NCBI GenBank assembly: GCA_009992235.1
Contig: JAACVZ010000001.1
Coordinates: forward strand, 135,465-199,464
Direction: 5' to 3'
DNA length: 64,000 nucleotides
Source: Candidatus Saccharimonadota bacterium
Lineage (GTDB): Bacteria; Patescibacteriota; Saccharimonadia; Saccharimonadales; Saccharimonadaceae
Shown: in pieces, positions 53,871 to 63,163 of the stretch
Layout of the letters: each line of letters begins with the position of its first letter
Numbering within the stretch: the first letter of the stretch is position 1
The notes under the pieces: generated by a model
What the model saw: the letters and a program-made list of their open reading frames with translations, nothing else
Database searches by the model: none
What the model was told of the DNA's origin: nothing
Program-made: the position numbers and the translations under genes

Positions 53871-54620
53871 CTATAGCAGATTTTCATCTGTCTGGCAATC
53901 AGAAGTCTCAAAAGCTAGTTCAGGATCAAAGCGGAATGAATTGACGCCAAGAAACTGTCGAGGACTATCAGCGTTTAGGCGGTCAAATGCGATTTCGCCT
54001 GGTGTATCCAGTCGAGAAAGCGTCTGATTATTCGATTGGACATTGTGCGCAATGGTTACGTGTGGGGTAGATGCATCGAATAGCCACTTCAGTTTCGGGT
54101 CGGTGCGGAGCTTCTTCTCAGCTCTCTTGTCGACCCATCCATAATTTCTTAGATTATATAGTGTTAGGTCACGGACTTCTTTGCGCCAAGTTGATAGATA
54201 TGCATTATCGGTGAGCTTTAGGGCGGCTGTACCGGAGTCGCTATCGAAAACGTTTAATGAATCGACGGCTACAGAGCCTACCTTGGGCGCAAAAATCAGC
54301 GACGAACCAAGAGCATTAGCAATATCCACATAGTATATTACCTCACGCTCGACACTTTCTTTATTCACCTCCCTCCCTCTTGCCTTACAGACTGCTTCAA
54401 AAATGTAGCGTGGCGGACAGTACAGAAGTGTTGCGTGTAGTTTTTCGGGTGCGACGAGCGTAGCGTCTGGATCAACCTCAATCAACGCAGCTTGTGTCTG
54501 GCGAATGTCTTCGAGTGATTGGTCGGATGGAATAAGTGCTGGTGCGTATGTATTGGCTCGGCCCCATGCTAAGAACTGCCCATGCATTGACTCTGCTGGA
54601 TATCCTTCGATAGAAGTCAT
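53871..54620 (-). CDS. 2H phosphoesterase-like protein inserted between nusG and rplK
   Basis: The 249-aa protein carries two H-x-T-x motifs about 125 residues apart: KLHATLLYC near residue 62 and TPHVTIAHN near 187. This is the signature of the 2H phosphoesterase superfamily (RNA ligase/cyclic phosphodiesterase). The rest is mixed alpha/beta without signal or membrane segments. An RNA 2',3'-cyclic phosphate substrate is likely from family knowledge but not shown. It is 13 bases after nusG and so in the same transcript. Confidence 0.72.
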   Translation of the reverse strand: MTSIEGYPAESMHGQFLAWGRANTYAPALIPSDQSLEDIRQTQAALIEVDPDATLVAPEKLHATLLYCPPRYIFEAVCKARGREVNKESVEREVIYYVDIANALGSSLIFAPKVGSVAVDSLNVFDSDSGTAALKLTDNAYLSTWRKEVRDLTLYNLRNYGWVDKRAEKKLRTDPKLKWLFDASTPHVTIAHNVQSNNQTLSRLDTPGEIAFDRLNADSPRQFLGVNSFRFDPELAFETSDCQTDENLL

Positions 54621-54633
54621 GCGAGTTCCGAGT

Positions 54634-55182
54634 TTATCCGACTTTTTTCACCTGTAGAGCATCAAGCTCGACGGATGTATCTCGTCCGAACATGCTGACC
54701 ATGACTTTTACTTTACCCTTTTGGGTATCGATTTCAGAAATAGATCCGTCAAAGCCTTTGAACGGTCCGTCAGTAATGCTAATAACTTCGCCCTCTTTAA
54801 AGTCGATGCTGTGCTTAGGGTCTTCCACGCCCATTCGCTTCTTGATCTTGCTGATTTCTGGTTCAGAAACAGGTGTTGGTTGAGTGCTGGTTCCTACGAA
54901 ACCGGTAACTCCTGGGGTGTTACGGACAATGTACCACGTTTCGTCGGTTAGTTTCATCTCAACTAGAACGTAGCCTTGGAAGATTTTCTTCTCAACAACT
55001 TTCCGTTTTCCGTTTTTGATTTCAATTTGTTTTTCCTTTGGTACCATTACGTCAAAGATTTTATCTGCCATGTCGACAGCATTAATCCGTTGACGAATTG
55101 CGTCGCCCACTTTTTCTTCATAGCCACTGTAGGTGTGAATTGCGTACCATTGTCGGGTTGAGTCGTATCGATTGTTGCTCAT
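54634..55182 (-). CDS. nusG: transcription antitermination factor NusG
   Basis: The 182 aa have the NGN domain (WYAIHTYSGYEEKVGDAIRQ, VLVEMKLTDETWYIVRNTPG, VTGFVG) and the C-terminal KOW domain (FKEGEVISITDGPFKGFDGS, VKVMVSMFGRDTSVELD). It couples RNA polymerase to ribosomes or Rho. It starts 23 bases after secE. Confidence 0.98.
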   Translation of the reverse strand: MSNNRYDSTRQWYAIHTYSGYEEKVGDAIRQRINAVDMADKIFDVMVPKEKQIEIKNGKRKVVEKKIFQGYVLVEMKLTDETWYIVRNTPGVTGFVGTSTQPTPVSEPEISKIKKRMGVEDPKHSIDFKEGEVISITDGPFKGFDGSISEIDTQKGKVKVMVSMFGRDTSVELDALQVKKVG

Positions 55183-55205
55183 GGGGTTCCTTATATAATC
55201 TTTGG

Positions 55206-55490
55206 TTAGGTGATGATGAATTCAAATAATGCTTTGAAGGCGGTGTCCAGAAGAACTACAAGGACGAGGAAAAATAGGCTGAATATGATGACCGCAAGCG
55301 TGAGTGACCATGTTGCGCGTCGGTCCGGCCAGCGTACTTGGCGAAGTTCGTACCATGCACCTTTAAGGTATGCAGTTATAGGAGCTAATATGCTAGAAAG
55401 TTTACCTGAACCCTTTTTAGGTCGTGGTGCTTTCGCTTTCGCTTTTGCTCCCGTTGCTTTAATACGTGTTACTTTTGTGCCGTCTGCCAC
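55206..55490 (-). CDS. secE: preprotein translocase subunit SecE
   Basis: The 94 aa have a basic N-terminal tail (KAKAKAPRPKKGSGK) and one C-terminal membrane helix (SLTLAVIIFSLFFLVLVVLL) after the conserved cytoplasmic WYELRQVRWPDRRATW. It begins with GTG at 55490 after a GGAGG site. First gene of the secE-nusG operon. Confidence 0.93.
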   Translation of the reverse strand: MADGTKVTRIKATGAKAKAKAPRPKKGSGKLSSILAPITAYLKGAWYELRQVRWPDRRATWSLTLAVIIFSLFFLVLVVLLDTAFKALFEFIIT

Positions 55491-55506
55491 GTATAATCCT
55501 CCAAAT

Positions 55507-55534
55507 TAAATAGTCTGCTGGTGCAGACTGTCAA
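55507..55534 (-). promoter_or_regulatory. secE-nusG promoter with a palindrome in the spacer
   Basis: Minus strand TTGACA (55529-55534), 16-base spacer, TATTTA (55507-55512). A perfect 7-bp palindrome AGTCTGC-NNNN-GCAGACT (55512-55529) fills the whole spacer, so a repressor bound there would block polymerase. Confidence 0.6.
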
Positions 55535-55581
55535 GTACACTATACTGAAGCATTCTACATCTGTCAATACGGGAGTCAGAT

Positions 55582-56730
55582 ATGGTATCATATGAAAAGA
55601 TGCTTGAGGCTATTTTCTATACGCTATATGTCACCTTCGGGCTAATGCTTGGCGTTGCTGGCAGGCAAACACTTTTTGCTGCACGTCACTTTAATCCTCC
55701 GAAGCATACGCACAAAACGGTGGATGAAAAGACGCTACCTACGGTAACGGTATGTATTCCGGCTCGCAACGAAGTTCATGCCATGAATGATTGCCTGGCT
55801 AGCGTTCTGGCGTCTGACTATCCGAAAATGGAAGTTATTGTGCTGGACGATTCGTCGGTCGACGATACCTCCGCGTTGGTAAAATCGTTCGCTCATGAAG
55901 GTGTCCGCTTTGTTGCAGGGGCTCCGCTCCCGAAAGGTTGGCTTGGAAAGAACCACGCCCTCGAAGGCTTACTTAAAGAAGCTAGTGGTACGTATATCTT
56001 ATTCTTAGACGTCGATACTCGTCTTGCGGCTCGTGCCCTAAGTAACATTATTCACTATACGCAACACGAGAAGGCTTCTATGGTGTCGATTATGCCTCGT
56101 CGCGAGGATGGATGGCGCTTCAGTGTATTGTTGTCGCCACTGCGTTATTTCTGGGAAGTTGTGTTCCACCGCCACTTAGCTCCGGCATCGGCCAGCAATG
56201 CTTGGCTGGTGTCCCGTAAAGAGCTTAACGATTACGGAGGTTTCACCACGCTTCCGCTAACCGTCAAGCCAGAGGCGCATCTAGCCGCCTACTTCGCTGA
56301 TCATTTCAGGTATAGATTTCTCGTCAGCACCAAAGAGCTAGGCGTTTCGTATCAGAAAAAGTGGCGTTCACAACTCATGACAAGTGTTCGATTGCTGTAC
56401 CCTCAACTAGGCTCACAGTGGTCAATTATGACAATTGTGCTACTAGACCTTCTGCTGCTTCTCTCTCCGTTTGTCATTGCGCTTACGACGCTAAATCTTG
56501 GCCTTGGCATACACCACGTCATTATATCGTTAGGAATGATAATCGGCGCTACGTTGCTGTACGGTCTTTATCTCCATAGGGTTTGGGCGCGCGGTTGGTG
56601 GCTTGGAGCAATCCTTTGGCCACTAGTTGTTCTCCAAGAGGCGGTTTTGGTTGTGGCTAGCTTTGTGCTGTATCGCCAGGGTCGGGTGACGTGGAAAGGT
56701 CGTCCTCTGAAGTCGGAAGTTCGAAGCTAA
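55582..56730 (+). CDS. family 2 glycosyltransferase (membrane-associated)
   Basis: The 382 aa have an N-terminal membrane helix, a GT2 domain (VTVCIPARNEVHAMNDCLAS, VIVLDDSSVDDTS, ILFLDVDTRLA with the DxD) and two or three C-terminal helices. The layout resembles CrtQ-type and related surface-sugar transferases. GGGAG lies 6 bases before ATG 55582. Its last 74 bases overlap the convergent histidine kinase gene. Confidence 0.88.
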   Translation: MVSYEKMLEAIFYTLYVTFGLMLGVAGRQTLFAARHFNPPKHTHKTVDEKTLPTVTVCIPARNEVHAMNDCLASVLASDYPKMEVIVLDDSSVDDTSALVKSFAHEGVRFVAGAPLPKGWLGKNHALEGLLKEASGTYILFLDVDTRLAARALSNIIHYTQHEKASMVSIMPRREDGWRFSVLLSPLRYFWEVVFHRHLAPASASNAWLVSRKELNDYGGFTTLPLTVKPEAHLAAYFADHFRYRFLVSTKELGVSYQKKWRSQLMTSVRLLYPQLGSQWSIMTIVLLDLLLLLSPFVIALTTLNLGLGIHHVIISLGMIIGATLLYGLYLHRVWARGWWLGAILWPLVVLQEAVLVVASFVLYRQGRVTWKGRPLKSEVRS

Positions 56731-58336
56731 AGCTTGAGCCATGATTAAGGCGGCTAGTTAACTCGATCTTTGTCTGAATTTTATGAGCAAGTTTTGCCGA
56801 CACGTATAGTCCAAGGCCGGTACCACTCGTTTCCCTAATGCGGTAGTCTTCGCTACGATAGAACTTATTAAATATCTTTGTCTGATCTCCCCTGCTAATA
56901 CCAATGCCAGTGTCTTTTACGGTAAAGCGAATAGCGCTTCTCTTCTTCTTACCGATAATTGTAATCGTACCTTTATCGGTATACTTCAAGGAATTCGTAA
57001 TGAAGTTTTGTAGGAGTTCCTCAACGTACAGACGGCTAGTGTGGATGTGCCCGAGCTTTGTACCTAAGTCTAGCGTCAGGCGTAGTTTCTTTGCTTTGGC
57101 CTCTTTCTCATATTGTCTGTGAAGGTTTTGTAGCAGTTCAGCAACGTCAATGCGTTCAGGCGAATCGCCTACGCCACGCTCGGCTCGTGAAAGCGTACTC
57201 AGGTCATTGACCATCTTCGCAAGGTATAGGACTTGGTCGTGTGCGGTTGTCACCATCTCTTCGACTCGTTTTTTATCCAGTGTGTCTGTTTTTGACAGTA
57301 TAAGGGCGAGGTTCGACACGGTTCCTTCAACAATAGTAATAGGCGTCCGCAGTTCATGGCTAACGACACTTATAAACTCATCACGCTCTTCTTCGAGGCT
57401 TTTTCGCTTGGTTACGTCACGGACGATAATAATATACCCACCGTTGGTCTCAGCTTTTTTATGACGGCTAAACGATCCTTTAATAGGCGCCGACGTAACC
57501 TCTAGGCGAATTTGTTCGCCGTCGCTGTAGGTATGGATAAGGTCGTCACGGGTTTGTGAGCGAGTTGATGCGCGCAGAATGTCAAACAAGTTTACTGTGT
57601 GCGAATCGGTATCTGTAAGCGTGAATAGCTTCCCTACGGCTGCTCCTTTGAGGCTATCGTTGGTGTCTAGCAGGCTGAGACAAGCGGCGTTGTACATAAG
57701 TACCGTCCCCTTTGTGTCGACACTAAGTGCTGCATCGTTGAGGTTATTAATAATCGCCATTGTCCGTTCGTACTGCAGCTTCTCTCGAGCTTGGCTGTGA
57801 ACAAGCGATCGTCGACGAATTTCTTGAGCCGTAATGATGCTCACTAACGCCGCCCCAAGCGTCAGGATACTTACAGTACCAAGAATATTATCTAGAACAA
57901 TGCCTGGATGGGCCGCAGATCGTACATATGCATCAACGGCTGCGGTCGTACAGACTGCAGCGATGCTAAACGATAGCGCTCCCCATCCGAAATATACATA
58001 CGTTGCCAGGAACAGCACGGACATAGCTGGAGCAAATGGATTAGCAAACCCAGTAATGAAGACAAGTGTCGCAAGTGCGAGTACGTGGTAGAGCGCCAAC
58101 CGAAATGCAACAGCTTTACCATTTTTTGCACTTGAGTAATAGACGGCGACACCAAGAATGAGCCATAGCATTGAAATAACCATCGCCGGCAATATACCAA
58201 CGTAGCTGTCGCTATGCACGGCACCGCTCATAACAATTAGGTTATAGATCACAAAAATAGGGGTAGCAATGAGTGACACTAGGCGTATCGCCTTGTCCGA
58301 TGTGTCGGTAAATAGAGGTCCACCCTGATATGCCAT
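56657..58336 (-). CDS. membrane sensor histidine kinase with PAS domain
   Basis: The 559 aa start with about six membrane helices (residues 15-170, MASE-like), then a PAS domain (about 190-315, IINNLNDAALSVDTKGTVLM and YIIIVRDVTKRKSLEEERDE), the H-box SVVSHELRTPITIVEG, N-box NFITNSLKYTD and G-box GTGLGLYVSAKL. No response regulator is adjacent, so it is an orphan here. TACAAT lies 10 bases before ATG 58336. Confidence 0.92.
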   Translation of the reverse strand: MAYQGGPLFTDTSDKAIRLVSLIATPIFVIYNLIVMSGAVHSDSYVGILPAMVISMLWLILGVAVYYSSAKNGKAVAFRLALYHVLALATLVFITGFANPFAPAMSVLFLATYVYFGWGALSFSIAAVCTTAAVDAYVRSAAHPGIVLDNILGTVSILTLGAALVSIITAQEIRRRSLVHSQAREKLQYERTMAIINNLNDAALSVDTKGTVLMYNAACLSLLDTNDSLKGAAVGKLFTLTDTDSHTVNLFDILRASTRSQTRDDLIHTYSDGEQIRLEVTSAPIKGSFSRHKKAETNGGYIIIVRDVTKRKSLEEERDEFISVVSHELRTPITIVEGTVSNLALILSKTDTLDKKRVEEMVTTAHDQVLYLAKMVNDLSTLSRAERGVGDSPERIDVAELLQNLHRQYEKEAKAKKLRLTLDLGTKLGHIHTSRLYVEELLQNFITNSLKYTDKGTITIIGKKKRSAIRFTVKDTGIGISRGDQTKIFNKFYRSEDYRIRETSGTGLGLYVSAKLAHKIQTKIELTSRLNHGSSFSFELPTSEDDLSTSPDPGDTAQS

Positions 58337-58360
58337 ATTGTTTATGATTGTAGCATATTT

Positions 58361-59050
58361 CTAGATAGAAGGAGTCTGCTGCTTTATCTGACGACGGTGT
58401 TCAATATACTCCGGGTCGCCCGTTTCAACTAAGCGCCAGAACTCTTGGCTGTGGTTCATTTCTTTTGTGTGGGCGAGCTCATGAACTAGTACATAGTCAA
58501 TTAGCTCAAACGGGAGCTTCATAAGAGCAATGTTGAGGCTGATGGTTCCTTGGCTGCTACAGCTTCCCCACCTACCGCTGGCGTGCGAAAACCGTACGCG
58601 TTCATATTTATACCCACCATAAGACGCTAGATACGCAAGTCTTTTTGGCAAATAGCTCTTTGCTTCAATACGCAACGCCTGGATAACCACCGGTCGGACG
58701 ACCGCAGATACTTTTGGGTCGTCGCGCATAATTGTTTCAGGAATAGCAACGTGTATTCGCTGGCCTTTTCGTATCGCCTGAAGCGTTGAACCAGATCGTA
58801 TAAGAAGAGTGTGGCTCTTTCCTATCTGCATACCGTCCATATAGCTATCGTGCTCCGATGAATCACGCTGTAGCTCTTTTAGTCGACCTCGCGATGATTT
58901 TATAAGCCTCTTAACGAGAAATAAGGGAGCGTACATAGGTAGTGACGCGCGTAGTGTACCATCTGGCGCAATTCGCAATCGGACCTGCGTTGCCCTTGCG
59001 CTACGTCTGACAACGATTTTTCCGAATTCGTCGTCATGAATGATAGGCAT
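58361..59050 (-). CDS. YgjP/SprT-like zinc metallopeptidase (DUF45)
   Basis: The 229 aa end with the zinc site DYVLVHELAHTKEMNHSQEF (HExxH with a downstream His), after RWGSCSSQGTISLNIALMKL, the family's conserved WGSC. Soluble. Substrate unknown. It starts 10 bases after the P-loop kinase gene on the same strand. Confidence 0.92.
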   Translation of the reverse strand: MPIIHDDEFGKIVVRRSARATQVRLRIAPDGTLRASLPMYAPLFLVKRLIKSSRGRLKELQRDSSEHDSYMDGMQIGKSHTLLIRSGSTLQAIRKGQRIHVAIPETIMRDDPKVSAVVRPVVIQALRIEAKSYLPKRLAYLASYGGYKYERVRFSHASGRWGSCSSQGTISLNIALMKLPFELIDYVLVHELAHTKEMNHSQEFWRLVETGDPEYIEHRRQIKQQTPSI

Positions 59051-59060
59051 TTCGAAGCTC

Positions 59061-59633
59061 CTACTGAATATTAGTCCGTTTGGCGTGAACCGGCGGACGC
59101 CTTATCGGACGAGGTTTAAGCGCAGGACGCTCTGATGCTAGTTGGCGCAGTACAACTCGTAGCTGTGTCGCATAGGTGTGCTTACCGCTAATAACTGTCG
59201 CCTGTTCTTTTGCGACTGGTGTTTCGAATGTTTTGAGGGCTTCTTCAAAAGCTTTCGCGGACAGTTCCGAGCCCTGCGGATATTTCTTCAGTGCTCGGCG
59301 TTTTGCTTCAATAGACTCAGTCTGGACCCAAACGATAAGTGGCGTGTAGCCGGCTTTAGCGATGTACTCAACAAGAGCTTGGCGCTCCTTAAGCGTTGCC
59401 GTTGCGCCCTCGTAGACGATGGTGCGACGTGTTTTTAGTAACTCATCGAGTAGGGTACGGGTTACGTTTTTAGCCTGTATGCCGTTTAGCTCGCTATCTC
59501 TAGTGACTGCTCGCTGGTTAATATATGGCGTCTTAAAGGTTTCGGTGAATTGCGTCGCAAAGGCGGTTTTGCCTGAACCTGGAATACCTACCATCACGAT
59601 GACGTGCGGGTTTGCAAGAGTAAGTTGCTTCAT
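59061..59633 (-). CDS. P-loop kinase of the AAA_33/polynucleotide-kinase type
   Basis: The 190 aa have Walker A IVMVGIPGSGKTAFATQF near residue 12, the segment RRTIVYEGATATLKERQALV, WVQTESIEAKRRAL and a basic C-terminal tail. It probably phosphorylates a small molecule or nucleic-acid end, with the target unknown. TATACT (59641-59646, minus strand) ends 7 bases before ATG 59633, leaderless by layout. It is likely co-transcribed with the metallopeptidase gene. Confidence 0.82.
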   Translation of the reverse strand: MKQLTLANPHVIVMVGIPGSGKTAFATQFTETFKTPYINQRAVTRDSELNGIQAKNVTRTLLDELLKTRRTIVYEGATATLKERQALVEYIAKAGYTPLIVWVQTESIEAKRRALKKYPQGSELSAKAFEEALKTFETPVAKEQATVISGKHTYATQLRVVLRQLASERPALKPRPIRRPPVHAKRTNIQ

Positions 59634-59647
59634 GGTAGATAGTATAC

Positions 59648-59677
59648 CACCCTTTTGCCAGCTGTCACAAAAGGGTG
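59648..59677 (-). terminator. hairpin between the debranching-type gene and the kinase gene
   Basis: Perfect 10-bp stem, CACCCTTTTG (59648-59657) with CAAAAGGGTG (59668-59677), lying 10 bases beyond the stop of the minus-strand gene ending at 59687 and directly upstream of the kinase -10 box. Confidence 0.7.
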
Positions 59678-59686
59678 AAGTAGCTA

Positions 59687-61213
59687 TTACTGTATAGATG
59701 CTAGTATTTCTCGCTCAAACTCATCAATAGGTTCCGCGGGCTCATGGCGGGATCCGTTTCGCAGCTTAATCGATAGTGCGGCTGCCACCGACCATGCCTG
59801 AATCATTTGTGGAGGTTGCTCTAAGCGGTTGGTGCGCTGATACGCTTCATCCCATATATCAACCACTTCCGTGTTCAGTAGAGGTTCATCGATACTGTCG
59901 CCTCTAATATATTCGGGAAACGCTTTTGACTCGTTAATTGTATTCAGTAGTCCAATATCTATCGTGTCGGCAAGCGAGTTATATCCATGGTTCCGTAGGC
60001 CCTGCGCAATAACATGGGTATCCCATAGCCAGATACTTCCGTTGTGGTAGGCGGCTGGACGGTAGCGCACTTCGTCGTTGGCGAGTGTCCGAATGCCATA
60101 ATTAGTCCGCATGGCCGGGCTCATCACTTGGCGGACAATCGCTTCTCGGTATTTTTTAAGTTTGGGGTCGTCGCCGGTTAGCAATCGTGAATGTAGAAGG
60201 TGTCCCATGTTGGACGTTTTAGTCTTAAGTTTTCTGAGTGCGCCGGCTTCGTCTCGGTCCGTTCCTAGCGCGAAGTATCCACCGTCATCATCAACCCAAA
60301 ATTCGGTAAGAATTGTTGACTTTAGCTTTTCTGCTCTATCAAGAAACTCCTTCTCTTTCGCTGGATCTTGTGATAATTCTGCCGCGTCAAGAAGCGCGTC
60401 GTAGGCAACTCGTTGTACTTCTATTGATGCTATTCCCTGTTCATGATTCGCCATTGTTCCGTCTTTATGAAAATACGAATCCCACGAGTCTTTCCATGAC
60501 TGGTTTTCTATACCCTTAGGAATAGCTGTTTTGTATTCAAGCAGTCCTTCGGCGTTACTATCAAGCCTTCCTACTAGCCAGTCTACGGCTTGGTCAAAGC
60601 TATCTTTTACAGATACCCGTTCGCCTGTTTGGTGATGTATAAATTGTTCATCAAGAAAACTTACGCCGTTTGGCACTTCTGCACAATATTGGGCAATCGT
60701 ACGAATGTATTCAGGCGTAGCATCTATGGAGCCGTAGTACGGCCATTGCCATCCAAGCTCTTTTGTTATTCTGGTAGCAATTGGGTCTGACGCGTCTCGT
60801 ACCTCGTGAGGTATTCTTCCGGGTTCCTCTTCTCTGTAGATATTCGATTCAACTCCCTGGTCTCCTGCAAGCGCCAGTATGGTAGCCCTTGTAAGCTCGG
60901 GGTACGCAGGAAGTACATCAACAGCAACCCTCAGTGAGTCACGACCGAACAATGCTTCATATAGGTGGAGATTTTCGCTTTCGTCTTTTTCGTTTTCAAG
61001 TGCCAATGAGGCCCACGGTGGATTAAACTTGCCAAGCTTGTCGCGACGCGCAAGCCGGTATAACTCTCTTAGAGCAGACGGATCGCGCGTTGGTTCTGAT
61101 TGGGGTATTTTTTCGATATCTATAATACTTTCGCCCGGCAATAAAATGTGTGCAAATTCTTGTAGGTGCTCTTGTGGGCTGTCATTTTCTGGGCTATTCA
61201 TGGATGGCGTCAT
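59687..61213 (-). CDS. glycogen debranching/amylo-alpha-1,6-glucosidase-type glycoside hydrolase
   Basis: The 508-aa protein has an (alpha/alpha)6-type fold with EALFGRDSLRVAVDVLPAYP near residue 90, ATPEYIRTIAQYC, NQSWKDSWDSYFH and HNGSIWLWDTHVIAQGL, all typical of the GDE/GH133-GH63 group of glucosidases. No signal peptide. It probably acts on alpha-glucans with the GH13 enzyme. In-frame ATGs at 61213 and 61201 are both possible starts. The promoter region is shared with the divergent GT4 gene. Confidence 0.85.
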   Translation of the reverse strand: MTPSMNSPENDSPQEHLQEFAHILLPGESIIDIEKIPQSEPTRDPSALRELYRLARRDKLGKFNPPWASLALENEKDESENLHLYEALFGRDSLRVAVDVLPAYPELTRATILALAGDQGVESNIYREEEPGRIPHEVRDASDPIATRITKELGWQWPYYGSIDATPEYIRTIAQYCAEVPNGVSFLDEQFIHHQTGERVSVKDSFDQAVDWLVGRLDSNAEGLLEYKTAIPKGIENQSWKDSWDSYFHKDGTMANHEQGIASIEVQRVAYDALLDAAELSQDPAKEKEFLDRAEKLKSTILTEFWVDDDGGYFALGTDRDEAGALRKLKTKTSNMGHLLHSRLLTGDDPKLKKYREAIVRQVMSPAMRTNYGIRTLANDEVRYRPAAYHNGSIWLWDTHVIAQGLRNHGYNSLADTIDIGLLNTINESKAFPEYIRGDSIDEPLLNTEVVDIWDEAYQRTNRLEQPPQMIQAWSVAAALSIKLRNGSRHEPAEPIDEFEREILASIQ

Positions 61214-61298
61214 ACTTTGCTTAGTATACCATTCAGCATAATTGTTGTATAATCAGCAGAATAGGCGTTTGTTATTGTACGACGCAAGGAGGTATTGC

Positions 61299-62489
61299 AT
61301 GAGTCAGCTTCGAGTCGCAATTATCGCTCCACCATGGTTGCCTATTCCACCTAATGGGTACGGTGGTATTGAGCCGGTACTTGAAGGGCTGATTAAAGGA
61401 CTCGTCGCAAGAGATGTATACGTCGAAGTATTTAGCATCGGTGCATCTAAGTTGCCAAAAGGTGCAAAGAATAGATTCCTCTACGACCAGCCTCAGTATG
61501 ACTCAATAGCTTTTCCTGGATACGAAATGTTTCCGATTATTGGTGCACAGTTACAATTTGCATTAAATGAAATTATTAACCGTGGTTTTGACATCATTCA
61601 CGATCATAACGGATTTACCGGACCACTACTTTTATCGTGGGCGACGCATAATAAAAACCTACCGCCGGCCGTACACACATTCCACGGGCCACCGTTCGGC
61701 AAAATGCCTAACCTACCCGATAACACACCGTTCTGGGAACAGCTTTCGGTGAATCCGGGAAGGCTATGGTATATAGGTATTTCTAATACGTTGGTGGCAA
61801 AAGCTCCGGAAGCTCTTAAGCCGCGGATACTTCCAACTGTGTACAATGCAATCGACACGAGTATTTACCCATTTGTTGCTGACAAAAAGGACTATTACAT
61901 CACCCTGGCGCGCTTTTCTCGAGACAAAGGCCAGCATGTAGCCGTAAGGCTTTGCAAGAAGCTGGGAGCAAGACTGCGCATGGCTGGCACTGTTGCCGGA
62001 ATTGGCACGAACCAGAAATTGTTTATGGAGCTCGCCAACCCACTTAGCCCGTACAGGCACGATAAGGATTTTAAATATTACAGTGACTACATTCTGCCTC
62101 AGACAGTTCATGACAAGAAAATCACATATGCGGGTAACATAGCGGGCAAAAGGAAGATGTCGTTTATATCGCATTCGAAGGCTCTTTTATTCCCTATTGA
62201 TTGGGATGAGCCATTTGGTATGGCGGTCATTGAGGCAATGGCATGTGGCACACCAGTGGTCGCTATGAATAGAGGCGCAATGCCAGAAATAATTGAACAT
62301 GGACGGAACGGTTTCCTTGCTGACACAGAAGAAGAATTTTTTGAGTATATGCAACGAGTCGATGAGATCGATCCAGTCGAGTGCAGGAAGTCGGTTGAAG
62401 AGAAGTTCTCAGCAAGTATCATGGCCGATTTATACATTGCGCGATATGAAGCAGTTATTTCTGCCGACAAGAAGGATAAGAGCACTTAG
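61299..62489 (+). CDS. family 4 glycosyltransferase
   Basis: A GT-B glycosyltransferase of 396 aa, with RVAIIAPPWLPIPPNGYGGI at the N terminus (donor/acceptor loop GGIEPV) and the C-terminal EPFGMAVIEAMACGTPVVAM with the E-x7-E motif, then EIIEHGRNGFL. ATG 61299 is chosen over an upstream in-frame start at 61242 because AAGGAGG lies 7 bases before it. TATAAT is near 61247. The product sugar is unknown. Confidence 0.93.
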   Translation: MSQLRVAIIAPPWLPIPPNGYGGIEPVLEGLIKGLVARDVYVEVFSIGASKLPKGAKNRFLYDQPQYDSIAFPGYEMFPIIGAQLQFALNEIINRGFDIIHDHNGFTGPLLLSWATHNKNLPPAVHTFHGPPFGKMPNLPDNTPFWEQLSVNPGRLWYIGISNTLVAKAPEALKPRILPTVYNAIDTSIYPFVADKKDYYITLARFSRDKGQHVAVRLCKKLGARLRMAGTVAGIGTNQKLFMELANPLSPYRHDKDFKYYSDYILPQTVHDKKITYAGNIAGKRKMSFISHSKALLFPIDWDEPFGMAVIEAMACGTPVVAMNRGAMPEIIEHGRNGFLADTEEEFFEYMQRVDEIDPVECRKSVEEKFSASIMADLYIARYEAVISADKKDKST

Positions 62490-63100
62490 CGCAAGAAGTC
62501 ATCCCAGTTTACGCCTATTTCATGTGCTTCGATGGCCTTTACTTGTTTTTCGAACATCTCTCCGTCTTTTTTTCTTGCTACCTTTGCTGCATATAATACG
62601 AGCCCAAAGCCATCGGTTGTGTACGGTGTATACAGGACGTTTGGCGTTACCTCCGGAGCCAGAAAGGCTATTAGTTTTTCTGCGGCAGGCTCAAGTTTAA
62701 TCGGATTGCTTGCGACGCCTCGAACAACATCAGCCCATGTCTCCGGTGGATCGCCTGCACCAATTGTCATTGATTTTACTTCAGAGACAATTTGAGGCAT
62801 GCATGCGAAGGTCTGCTGGGTGAGTGTTTCTCCGTATGCATCGTAGATTAAACGAAACCCAAGTAGCTCACCATCATAAAATGCTGTTCCCTCTGGATCG
62901 AGCCGAGAAGACGCGTCTTTCGAGTATAAGGCGCTTGCAGTTGCGCGGAGTTCAAACCGCACGGTATTATTTTGACGTGTCGCCTCTTCGCGCAACGTAC
63001 GTATAAAATGCGGGACACCTATATCAAGCGCCTCACCGCGCATTCTATCCGCAGCTGCAGATAGTTTTTCAGATTCACCGTTATTAGGAAGCTGCTCCAT
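62486..63100 (-). CDS. unknown 204-aa protein
   Basis: Soluble, acidic, mostly helical, with a middle strand pair (AFYDGELLGFRLIYDAYGET) and a Pro-rich turn (APEVTPNVLYTPYTTDGFGL). No signal, membrane segment or recognised motif. It overlaps the convergent glycosyltransferase by 4 bases and is divergent from the ribonucleotide reductase gene. Confidence 0.75.
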   Translation of the reverse strand: MEQLPNNGESEKLSAAADRMRGEALDIGVPHFIRTLREEATRQNNTVRFELRATASALYSKDASSRLDPEGTAFYDGELLGFRLIYDAYGETLTQQTFACMPQIVSEVKSMTIGAGDPPETWADVVRGVASNPIKLEPAAEKLIAFLAPEVTPNVLYTPYTTDGFGLVLYAAKVARKKDGEMFEKQVKAIEAHEIGVNWDDFLR

Positions 63101-63163
63101 GTCTATTACATACTATACAAATATAATGTAAAAAATGAATTAAACGTAAAGTACAACATAGTC

